The translations under genes were made by a program, and so were the position numbers. The notes beneath the pieces were generated by a model. The model was not told where the DNA came from, did not search any database, and was given only the letters and a program-made list of their open reading frames with translations. This document shows positions 15,525 to 23,337 of a stretch of DNA of 36,980 nt, in pieces. Each line of letters opens with the position of its first letter. The first letter of the stretch is position 1. Source of the DNA: Caldifarciminota bacterium (GTDB taxonomy: Bacteria; Hydrothermota; Tepidihabitantia; B36-G15); NCBI GenBank assembly GCA_003645615.1, contig QNBE01000006.1, forward strand, positions 1 to 36,980. The letters are read 5' to 3'.

Positions 15525-17258
15525 ATGAGAAAGGTAATACTCCTTTTTGCCCTTCCCCTCCTCGCAACCACCTATTATGTCGATAAGGATGGGGTCCATG
15601 GCACCAAGGGTAATGACAACTACTCCGGACGCTCCTGGCAGGAGCCCTGGGCCACAATCGCAAAGGCAGCGAGTACGCTGACTGCTGGAGACTCCGTGAT
15701 CATTGCCCGGGCGGTCTATCGGGAGCGGATCCGGCCTCAGAACTCGGGAACCTCAGACAATCCGATCGTCTACTATGGCGAGACCGGTGCCGTGATTGCA
15801 GGCAGTGTCCCTATCGACGAGTCGAAGTTTGTTAAGGTCCCTGGCTACACCAACCTCTATGCCATCCACTTCCCCGATTTTCAGATCAAGGGGGTTGTCC
15901 AGCTTGCTGGCAATGACTCCATCATCCTCCGTCCCTACTTTGATATCGCCAAAAGCTTAGAGGAGGTAGATGATACTGCCGGCTCCTTCCTCCAGAGAAA
16001 CGACACCGTCTACATCCACACCGTTGACCATCAGAAGCCGGATTCTGCTCGGCACGATCTCGAATTTATCAGAGAGACCTTCGGCATCGATCTACGGGGA
16101 AAGAGCAATCTTATCTTCCGGGGCTTTACCATCCGGAGCCAGTCAGATCTCGGCAGTGCTGGATTCTCCATCTATTTAGATAACTGCCGGAACCTCAAAT
16201 TTATTGGTGATACCGTGATCGGTGGTGTTATCCGGGGAAGATTGAATTCCAACATCCTGATCGACAGCTTTTCGGTCAATCGGATCTGGCGGATATCCAG
16301 TCCTTTCGGCTATGGGATGCTCCCCCATGGTATGTCCGGCATCTCGTTTCTAAGCACCGATACCCTCATCATCCGGAATGGTGAGATATGGTGGCAGACC
16401 GATGTCGCCAATATTGATGGCGACTGTGACAGTGTTGTAATCGCCGAATCGAAATGGTGGGGCTGTCCCAACCACGGTGTTAAGATCACCGGCTCCCAAT
16501 CTGGGCCAAGACCCAATAATATCATCTTCCACCGGTGTGAGGCCGGTGCCGAATGTCAGGAGGCGGTCTATATCTACTATGCTGATAGCATCCTGATTGA
16601 GAACTGTGACTTCAATGTCGTTCGACAGTTCTATCTCGAGTCCTCCGGTCACAGCCGGGCAATAAGGATGGTCAACACCATCATCACTGAAAAATTCTGG
16701 ATCGCTCAGAGCTCGATCAACGAATACCGGACCGATTATAACTGCATCTATGATCCCTCCCATCCGAACCGGTTCATCGAGGTGGGGACCACCTACTACA
16801 CCTTGAGTGAGTGGCAGAATCTCTCCGGCAATGACTATCACTCATTAAACCAGGATCCCTTGGTGGTCAGATGGGGCAAGGGTCCAGGCCATCCCGATTC
16901 AGACTTCTATCTCACCAAGAACTCTCCCTGTATCGATGCCGGTGACCCCTCCTACCAGCCCCCACCTGGTGGTGGTCCCAGGATCGATATCGGGGCCTAT
17001 GAGTATACCGGTCCTGGTATCTCGGTTCTGAGTGGCGATACTCAGACTACTTACCGGGTTGCCTTCATCAACCCGGCCTATCTCCCTAAATTCCCCAATG
17101 CCGAGTCAGTGGCGATCCTCGACCCTTCCGGTCGAAAGATCCGCCAGATCAAATTGGGATCATCGGAAAGGGTTACCATCCCTCCCCTCCCGACCGGGAT
17201 CTATTTCTACCGGTATGAGCCAATCGGGGTGGCGGGGAAATTCATAGTTCTCAGATAA
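15525..17258 (+). CDS. Secreted right-handed parallel beta-helix protein with sorting tail (paralog 2)
   Basis: The 577-residue protein has a signal peptide MRKVILLFALPLLATTYYVD. It then has the same opening block as the 12349 protein (GTKGNDNYSGRSWQEPWATI, then TAGDSVIIARAVYRER). Beta-helix rungs fill the middle (NLIFRGFTIRSQ, NLKFIGDTVIGG, NILIDSFSVNRI, SILIENCDFNV). The shared SPCIDAGDPSYQPPPGGG region follows, then a C-terminal tail SVAILDPSGRKIRQIK ... PTGIYFYRYE ... KFIVLR. It is translated from ATG 15525 after GGGAGGAG, 10 bp behind the interrupted gene. Likely role: extracellular glycan binding or degradation. The middle differs clearly from paralog 1 while both ends are almost identical. 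Confidence 0.78.
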   Translation: MRKVILLFALPLLATTYYVDKDGVHGTKGNDNYSGRSWQEPWATIAKAASTLTAGDSVIIARAVYRERIRPQNSGTSDNPIVYYGETGAVIAGSVPIDESKFVKVPGYTNLYAIHFPDFQIKGVVQLAGNDSIILRPYFDIAKSLEEVDDTAGSFLQRNDTVYIHTVDHQKPDSARHDLEFIRETFGIDLRGKSNLIFRGFTIRSQSDLGSAGFSIYLDNCRNLKFIGDTVIGGVIRGRLNSNILIDSFSVNRIWRISSPFGYGMLPHGMSGISFLSTDTLIIRNGEIWWQTDVANIDGDCDSVVIAESKWWGCPNHGVKITGSQSGPRPNNIIFHRCEAGAECQEAVYIYYADSILIENCDFNVVRQFYLESSGHSRAIRMVNTIITEKFWIAQSSINEYRTDYNCIYDPSHPNRFIEVGTTYYTLSEWQNLSGNDYHSLNQDPLVVRWGKGPGHPDSDFYLTKNSPCIDAGDPSYQPPPGGGPRIDIGAYEYTGPGISVLSGDTQTTYRVAFINPAYLPKFPNAESVAILDPSGRKIRQIKLGSSERVTIPPLPTGIYFYRYEPIGVAGKFIVLR

Positions 17259-17269
17259 AGGAGGTAAGG

Positions 17270-19555
17270 ATGAAGCATGGTATCGCAGTCATACTTATGG
17301 TCTCGGTGATTGGTCTCTATGGAGGAGAAAAGATTATCGAGATCAATGGTGAACCGGCCCAGCTCAGGATTGAGAGTGATGGGTGCTACGACCATCTCTC
17401 CTATTCTGGTGGTATCAGAACCGGCCCTCCGGGTGCACCCGGCCTCCCTCTGGTTCCGATCGTGGTTGTGCTCCCCCAGGGAGCGGAGAAGGTGAACTTA
17501 GAGATCATCCAGATAACCGATGAGGAGGTCCCGGGCTACTACCGGCCCTTCCCCTATCAGAAGCCGATCCCCCTCAACCAGAATGGAACCTTCACCCCAC
17601 CGGACCTGAAGACCTACCAGTCTCAATTCCCGGCCCAGCCGGTCCAGCTGACCGGGGTGGGTAATCTCTATGGCTACCGTGTTGCCTCACTCCTCTTCTA
17701 TCCAGTGCGGTATGAACCAGAAGGAAGACTTTATCTCCACCGAAGCATCCGGCTCCGACTGAGCTACCAGATCGGTGGTGAGATAAATACCGCCTCAGTT
17801 GATCAGCTCCGGAGTGCAAAGACGAACCTGAGGCGGATGGTCTTAAATCCCCAGGATCTCGACATCTATGGGCCGGCCACCTTTGATCGCGATGGCTACC
17901 GGGAGGTCTTCATCACCGCCCAGGACCTCGTCTCCAGCTTGGAACCGCTCCGCTACTGGCGAACCAAGCAGGGTATCCCCTGCACTACTGTTGTCGCTGC
18001 TGACATCCAGAATCAGTATCCTGGCTACGATGGTCCGGAGAAGCTGCGCAACTTCATCATCGATGTCAAGGATAAGTGGGGTGCGGAGTATTTCCTTATG
18101 GTCGGCGATGTCGGTAAGATCCCCTACCGGTTTCTGGGAACTCCAGACTCAAGCATGCCCTCAGACCACTACTTTGCCGACCTTGATGGCGACTGGGATG
18201 CCAATGGCAACCACATCTATGGGGAGTGGCCTGATGACTCGATGGACATGTATCATGATGTCTTTGTCGGCCGATTCTCGGTCGAAACCCCGAGTGAGTG
18301 TCAGACTGTAGTCAACAAGATCCTCACCTATGAGAAGAACCCGCCTTCCGGTTATCTGAAGAAGGCCCTCTTGCCTGCGGTTCTGCTGGGCGGACATCAG
18401 TGGGGAGATGAGGTGAATGACTCGATCGCCAACTGCACCCCGCCGGGCTGGCAGGATATCAAGCTCTATCAATCCCAGAACAATCTCACCCGGTCCGCAG
18501 TGATCAACGAGATCAACTCCGGTGTCGGTTTCGTCCACTACGCTGCCCATGGTAATGAGAATGGGACCTACTGGGCCGGTGGTGTCGATACCGTCCTCCA
18601 CTCCACCGATGTTTTGAATCTCACCAATGGCAACAAGCTCGGTATCCACAATGCGATCGCCTGTATCTCCGGTGGTTTCGACCTTGGTGAGGTGAACAAC
18701 GACTGCTTCGCCGAGCATCTCCATAACCATTCCGGTGGTGGTGCTGTAGCGGTGATCATGAACACCAGGGTCGGATTCTTCTATCCCAGCGGTGGAATGG
18801 GACCTTCAGAATATCTATCCTTCGAATTCTACCGGAAGGCATTCCGGGAGCAAATCTTCCGAATCGGAGAGACCCATTTCTTCTCCAAGGATGTCTATGT
18901 GCCGACCAACGATTTCTTCTACATGTTCTGCATCTGTGAGCTGACCCTCTTCGGAGATCCAGCAATGCCGATGTGGTTTGATGAGCCTAAGAATCAGACC
19001 GTCACCCATCCTGACTCAATCCCCTTGGGAAACCAGAACTATACTGTCACCGTAACTGATGGCTCGAGCCCGATCGAGGACGCCCTTGTCTGTATCATGA
19101 CCAAGAAGGGTGAGATCTACCAGTATGACTATACCAATGCCAGTGGCCAGATCACCTTCCAGATCAACCCCACAACCCCGGATACGATGTGGGTCACCTC
19201 GACTGCACTGAACTTCAAACCCTATGAGGGCTTTACCGTGATCGGACATCCCCAGGTTGGTGAGGCACGATCCCACCGCTCACTCTCCTTCCACCTCAGC
19301 CTTGCCCCCTCCATCCTGACCGATCGGATGACAATCTCCTATGGGCTTACCCATACCACCCATCTCACCCTTTCGGTCCTCGACATCGATGGTCGGGTCC
19401 TGGCCAAACTGATCGATCAGGATATCTCACCGGGCCACCATCAATTCCAGTGGGATGGAACGATCAACCATACCCGTCTTTCCAACGGCATCTATTTCCT
19501 CCGATTGGAGGCTGGCAATGAGTATCGGCTGAAGAAATTAATCATTATGAGGTGA
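17270..19555 (+). CDS. Gingipain-type peptidase (family C25) with C-terminal sorting domain
   Basis: The 761-residue protein has a signal peptide MKHGIAVILMVSVIGLYGG. A propeptide-like region follows (about 20-195; GAPGLPLVPIVVVLPQGA, then YGYRVASLLFYPVRY). The C25 catalytic domain runs from about 205 to 565: REVFITAQDLVSSLEPLRYW, then YFLMVGDVGKIPYR, the acidic block SDHYFADLDGDWDANGN, the catalytic His427 in VHYAAHGNENG, and Cys465 in NAIACISGGF. An immunoglobulin-like module and a type IX-like tail (LSVLDIDGRVLAKLI ... LSNGIYFLRLE ... KKLIIMR) close it. It is a secreted cysteine endopeptidase, possibly processing the co-transcribed surface proteins. The ATG follows AAAGGAGG. It is last in its run, before a strong terminator. 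Confidence 0.85.
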   Translation: MKHGIAVILMVSVIGLYGGEKIIEINGEPAQLRIESDGCYDHLSYSGGIRTGPPGAPGLPLVPIVVVLPQGAEKVNLEIIQITDEEVPGYYRPFPYQKPIPLNQNGTFTPPDLKTYQSQFPAQPVQLTGVGNLYGYRVASLLFYPVRYEPEGRLYLHRSIRLRLSYQIGGEINTASVDQLRSAKTNLRRMVLNPQDLDIYGPATFDRDGYREVFITAQDLVSSLEPLRYWRTKQGIPCTTVVAADIQNQYPGYDGPEKLRNFIIDVKDKWGAEYFLMVGDVGKIPYRFLGTPDSSMPSDHYFADLDGDWDANGNHIYGEWPDDSMDMYHDVFVGRFSVETPSECQTVVNKILTYEKNPPSGYLKKALLPAVLLGGHQWGDEVNDSIANCTPPGWQDIKLYQSQNNLTRSAVINEINSGVGFVHYAAHGNENGTYWAGGVDTVLHSTDVLNLTNGNKLGIHNAIACISGGFDLGEVNNDCFAEHLHNHSGGGAVAVIMNTRVGFFYPSGGMGPSEYLSFEFYRKAFREQIFRIGETHFFSKDVYVPTNDFFYMFCICELTLFGDPAMPMWFDEPKNQTVTHPDSIPLGNQNYTVTVTDGSSPIEDALVCIMTKKGEIYQYDYTNASGQITFQINPTTPDTMWVTSTALNFKPYEGFTVIGHPQVGEARSHRSLSFHLSLAPSILTDRMTISYGLTHTTHLTLSVLDIDGRVLAKLIDQDISPGHHQFQWDGTINHTRLSNGIYFLRLEAGNEYRLKKLIIMR

Positions 19556-19567
19556 ACCACCTCCTTT

Positions 19568-19610
19568 CCCCCCACCGGGTGCTCCTCCCTACCGGTGGGG
19601 GGATTTTTGT
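19568..19610 (+). terminator. Rho-independent terminator after the C25 peptidase gene
   Basis: CCCCCCACCGG (19568-19578) pairs perfectly with CCGGTGGGGGG (19592-19602) over 11 bp, with a 13-nt loop, followed by ATTTTTGT. The tail abuts the -35 of the next promoter at 19610. Confidence 0.9.
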
Positions 19611-19637
19611 TGACCTTACCACCCCTGCGGTTATCAT
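19610..19637 (+). promoter_or_regulatory. Promoter of the agmatinase-family gene, leaderless type
   Basis: TTGACC (19610-19615) and TATCAT (19632-19637) are 16 bp apart. Seven nt follow before the ATG at 19645. Confidence 0.72.
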
Positions 19638-19644
19638 CTCGAAG

Positions 19645-20481
19645 ATGTCTTTTGCCGGGATCAAGGATCATGATGATCCGCAGGTGATCATCCTCCCCAT
19701 CCCCTATGGTGGGACCGTCTCCTTCGGCCCCTCGGTCCGGAGCGGTCCGGAGCGGATCCTCACCGCCTCCCAGAATCTGGAGGATTATGATGAGGAGCTC
19801 CTCATCCCGATCGATCAACTACGACTTCAGACCCTCCCTCCCCTGCCGATAACTGCCCGTGGCCCAGAGGATATGGTGGAGAGGATTGCAACCAGGGTTG
19901 CCGATCTCTTCGATCCCGGTCGGCTCCTCATCACCATCGGTGGTGAGCATACCATCACCATCGGGGTGATCAGGGGTATCAAGAGGAGGATAGACCGTCT
20001 CTCGGTCATCATCTTTGATGGACATGATGATCTCAGATCCGAATATCAGGCAAGTGGTTACAGCCATGCCTGTGTTGCCCGGAGGATAAGTGAAGAGGCC
20101 CCGGTGGTAATTCTTGGGGTGAGGGGGATCTCACTCCTGCCGGAATCAAGGCCCAGAGGGGTCGAGGTCCTGACCCCTTCCGAGCTGAGGAAGGGTGAAA
20201 GGTGGAAAGGGATAATCGATGAGCTGAGTGACCCGGTATATCTCTCGATCGATCTCGATGTCCTCGATCCTGCCCTTATGCCGGCGGTCGGATCACCAGA
20301 GCCGGATGGCCTGAGCTGGCATCAGCTCACCACCATGATGAGATATATAATTGAAAAGAGGGAGGTTGTCGGTGGCGATGTGGTTGAGCTGGCCCCGCTT
20401 CCCGGCCTTCTCACCCCGGACTTCATTGCCGCCCGGCTGATCATGAAGCTGATCGTCTACTGGGTGGCAAGGAGCCGTTGA
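19645..20481 (+). CDS. speB: Agmatinase/ureohydrolase-family enzyme
   Basis: The 278-residue protein carries the binuclear manganese ligands of the arginase/agmatinase family: His102 in GGEHTIT, Asp125, His127 and Asp129 in FDGHDDL, and Asp203 and Asp205 in SIDLDVLDP. Agmatinases hydrolyse agmatine to putrescine and urea; a formiminoglutamase or guanidinobutyrase role cannot be excluded. The motif has Gly where most members have Ala (D-G-H for D-A-H). The frame is open further upstream to a TTG at 19552, but that extension contains the previous terminator and this gene's promoter. The ATG at 19645 is therefore the start. Its end overlaps the convergent STAND regulator gene by 25 bp. Confidence 0.82.
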   Translation: MSFAGIKDHDDPQVIILPIPYGGTVSFGPSVRSGPERILTASQNLEDYDEELLIPIDQLRLQTLPPLPITARGPEDMVERIATRVADLFDPGRLLITIGGEHTITIGVIRGIKRRIDRLSVIIFDGHDDLRSEYQASGYSHACVARRISEEAPVVILGVRGISLLPESRPRGVEVLTPSELRKGERWKGIIDELSDPVYLSIDLDVLDPALMPAVGSPEPDGLSWHQLTTMMRYIIEKREVVGGDVVELAPLPGLLTPDFIAARLIMKLIVYWVARSR

Positions 20482-23303
20482 ATCCCATCCCCTCCGAGCT
20501 GGAGAAGCTGACCCATCAACCTTTCTCTTTCCCTTTCAAACTCATCAATCACCGGCTCCACCCAATCATCATATAGATCGGCAAAGATCCTTCCCCGGAT
20601 GAGCCGGCTGGCATATCTGATCCGGGCCTGGGCAAGATCCCGTCGGGAGGCCTTAAGATCGGCCAGACCCTGCTTGAGGGTATTGAGACACTCGTCGGAA
20701 TCGAGGATAAAATAGAGGGCGGGATCAAGCTGATAGTGGCCGGAGTGGTAGACAACGACCTCCCGGTTGAAGATCTGTCTAATGCGGTGGAGGCCATTGT
20801 GGAGGAGCTGGGTCGCCTTCTTCAGCTCCAGATCCGGCCAGAAGACCGCTATAATATCATCCCGCCGCTTCGGTTCCTTCCGATTGATCAAAAGATAGGC
20901 GAATAAGGAGAGGTTCTTGCGCCAGCCCCACTCCCGGCCTGAGACCCTCCTCCCCTCAATCCAGACCTCGACTGGACCGAGGATGAGGAGCTGAAAGCAG
21001 TCCTCCTTAGGTGGTTGGGGGAGGGTGGTCAACACCCGCTTCCTCAGGGCAAAATCGAGAAGATCGGGCCGTTCATTCAGATAGCGGTAGAGGAGGAAGT
21101 GGTAGCGGAAGCGGTGGCAGATATCCATCCCCTCCTTGAGATAGTCGAGGGCCTTGGTCTCATTTCTCTGGAGATAGAATCGGGCGCAATCGAATAGGAC
21201 CTCAGCAAGACGATAATAATAGGGGTAGCGGTAGTGGTGGCGGAGGGCGATCCTGAGATAATCCTCCTTCGGGTAGACCATCGCCCGGAGCTGGAGGAGT
21301 CGGCCGGTGACCTGGATCTCTCTCTTTCTCATTCGTGAGAGGGCATCATCGACCACCAGTCTTGCCTCCTGATAATTACTTAGTGCCAGGAGGGCCCTGG
21401 CCTTCGCCTCGACCACCTGAGAATAGGGGATGAGATCGGCTCCAGCCTTAGTCTGGAGATCGTGGAGCTGGATATGATTGAGGACCTGACGGTATTCGCC
21501 CCGAAAGAGGTAGTAGTAGGCCTGGGCGATATCCTTCCAGAGGATGGCGATCTGGTTCGGGCTGATCTGATTGATCCACTCCAGCTCCTCCAGTGCCTCC
21601 CAGGCCCGGTTGAATCGGCCGAGATAGAGATAGACCCAGATCCTGGGGATGGCGATCGATCTCCGCTCATAGAGCGAGATCGGCTGACTGAGGATCTTAT
21701 CTAAGGTCCGATCCGCATAGTGGAGATCACCATACTGGCCTGAATACACCGCTAAGTCGGTAAGCAACTTCAGCCTTTGGGGTGAGGATCTGGGAATTAT
21801 CTTCAGGCACTTCTTCAATACATCAATCGACTCCTTCTTCTTGTGGAGTTGACTATAGGCGGAGGCAAGACCATTAAGGACCATCGCCCTCAGCTCACCC
21901 CGGATCTGATACTCCTTTAAGAAACGGGAAACCCTCCTTTTGATTCTGATCGGCCGGCCAAAATATAGATCGATCCTGAGTAGGGAGGCAAACGCCTTGG
22001 CCACCCCCTCAATATCACCCTGACGCCGAAAGCCGAGATAGGCCTTTCTCAAAAGGCGCTCAGCGGTCTCCACATCATCCTTGAGTAATCTGATCTCGCC
22101 CATAATAAACTGGCCAGCCGGGGTGGCCATCACCTCCTCTGGTATCCGCTCACACCATGCCTCAACCCGGGGATAGCGCTGATAGGCAAGGAGATGCTCG
22201 GAGTTGGCCATGATCTTACTCAGGACGAGCTCAAAGTCGAGACCCTCAATCAGATGTTCGATTCCGAGTGAGAACTGACCGCTCCTTAAGAAGTATCGAC
22301 CGAGCTTCCGGTTGACCCTGATAAACTTCGGGAGGTTGGTATCCTTCAATCGGCTGAGGAGATAACTCTTGAAGAGAGGATGGAAGATATGGTTCTTCCT
22401 GTCCAGAAGGGTGATGAGGAAGATTCCTCGATTTAGGATCTTCTTCAGGAGCCTCTCGCCATCCTTATCGATGAGGGAGACCAGCCGGTGGTTGAGATGG
22501 GGAAGGAGGGAAGCGGTTAAGAGGAAATCCTGTTCTACTTCAGGTAGATCGCGGATGATCTCATCGAAATAGTCGGTAAGATTGACCAGCAGAGACCTCC
22601 GACCAGCCGCAAGGGCATTGAGCCCATTCACCACCGCAATCGCCCAGCCCCGGCTCTCCGTATTAAGGACCCTTGCCTCAGCCCGGGAGAAACCCCGATA
22701 GCCAACCAGTCTTGCCAATTGAACCATCTCATCGATCCTAAACCTCAGCTCCTTCTCAGTAATGATGAGACCACCGAATTTGGTCAGGGTATAACCAATC
22801 TTCCCTTCCGGACTCATCCGGGTCGAGAGGAATAAGGAGAGGTTGGGCGGCCTCCTTTTGATCAGATGATCGATAAGTTCAAGAATCTTGGGCTCATCCT
22901 GGACATGGTGGAGATCATCGAGGACCAGAAAGACCGGATCAGAGATCCGGCTGAGCTCATTGATCAGGGTATCAAGGAGGAGGTGCTGATCCCGAACCCA
23001 GCCGTCAAAGACCATCCGGGCTGTCTCGGTGCCAAACTTAGGATAGCTCCTTTTGATGGAACTGATCAGATACTGGAGGAAGATACCAAAATCCCGGTCA
23101 TTCTCATCGATTGTGAACCAGGATGGCCTCCGCTTCCGGAAATAGCCGGCCAGAAGCGAGGTCTTACCATAACCGGCCGGAGCAGAGATATATACCAGAC
23201 CCTTCCGCTCTCCTTGGGCAAGAAGACGGTAGAGGTTTTTCCGATCAAGCAGCAACCTTGGATTTGGGGGGACGATCTTACTTACCGATAACCTCGCCTC
23301 CAT
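20457..23303 (-). CDS. STAND-type ATPase transcriptional regulator with TPR region and C-terminal SARP-like (OmpR-wHTH + BTAD) domain
   Basis: The 948-residue protein starts with a P-loop NTPase: Walker A APAGYGKTS (41-49) and Walker B VFLVLDDLHHVQD, with the sensor motif LSLFLSTRMSP. This is the MalT/LuxR large-regulator arrangement. Residues about 330-760 are helical TPR-like repeats. The C-terminus is not a LuxR helix-turn-helix: it starts near 770 as FQLLILGPVEVWIEGRRV, with WRKNLSLFAYLLINR and DDIIAVFWPD, then a BTAD-like helical tail (about 865-948). This is the DNA-binding and activation module of SARP activators. It probably binds a ligand and ATP and oligomerises to activate transcription. 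The ATG at 23303 is chosen because a leaderless-type promoter sits 6 nt upstream. A TTG 6 nt further up overlaps the spacing. Confidence 0.82.
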   Translation of the reverse strand: MEARLSVSKIVPPNPRLLLDRKNLYRLLAQGERKGLVYISAPAGYGKTSLLAGYFRKRRPSWFTIDENDRDFGIFLQYLISSIKRSYPKFGTETARMVFDGWVRDQHLLLDTLINELSRISDPVFLVLDDLHHVQDEPKILELIDHLIKRRPPNLSLFLSTRMSPEGKIGYTLTKFGGLIITEKELRFRIDEMVQLARLVGYRGFSRAEARVLNTESRGWAIAVVNGLNALAAGRRSLLVNLTDYFDEIIRDLPEVEQDFLLTASLLPHLNHRLVSLIDKDGERLLKKILNRGIFLITLLDRKNHIFHPLFKSYLLSRLKDTNLPKFIRVNRKLGRYFLRSGQFSLGIEHLIEGLDFELVLSKIMANSEHLLAYQRYPRVEAWCERIPEEVMATPAGQFIMGEIRLLKDDVETAERLLRKAYLGFRRQGDIEGVAKAFASLLRIDLYFGRPIRIKRRVSRFLKEYQIRGELRAMVLNGLASAYSQLHKKKESIDVLKKCLKIIPRSSPQRLKLLTDLAVYSGQYGDLHYADRTLDKILSQPISLYERRSIAIPRIWVYLYLGRFNRAWEALEELEWINQISPNQIAILWKDIAQAYYYLFRGEYRQVLNHIQLHDLQTKAGADLIPYSQVVEAKARALLALSNYQEARLVVDDALSRMRKREIQVTGRLLQLRAMVYPKEDYLRIALRHHYRYPYYYRLAEVLFDCARFYLQRNETKALDYLKEGMDICHRFRYHFLLYRYLNERPDLLDFALRKRVLTTLPQPPKEDCFQLLILGPVEVWIEGRRVSGREWGWRKNLSLFAYLLINRKEPKRRDDIIAVFWPDLELKKATQLLHNGLHRIRQIFNREVVVYHSGHYQLDPALYFILDSDECLNTLKQGLADLKASRRDLAQARIRYASRLIRGRIFADLYDDWVEPVIDEFERERERLMGQLLQLGGDGIQRLLATQ

Positions 23304-23309
23304 AGCCAA

Positions 23310-23337
23310 ATTCTACTACTTCATAAGTCCGGGTCAA
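23310..23337 (-). promoter_or_regulatory. Promoter of the STAND/SARP regulator, leaderless type
   Basis: TTGACC (23337-23332) and TAGAAT (23315-23310) are 16 bp apart on the minus strand. Six nt follow before the ATG at 23303. The TGA inside the -35 hexamer (23336-23334) is the stop codon of rtcA. Confidence 0.72.

Noticed and set aside
19552-19644. N-terminal extension of the agmatinase from TTG 19552
   Set aside because: It would translate the terminator hairpin of the preceding gene and this gene's own promoter. Family homology starts after ATG 19645.
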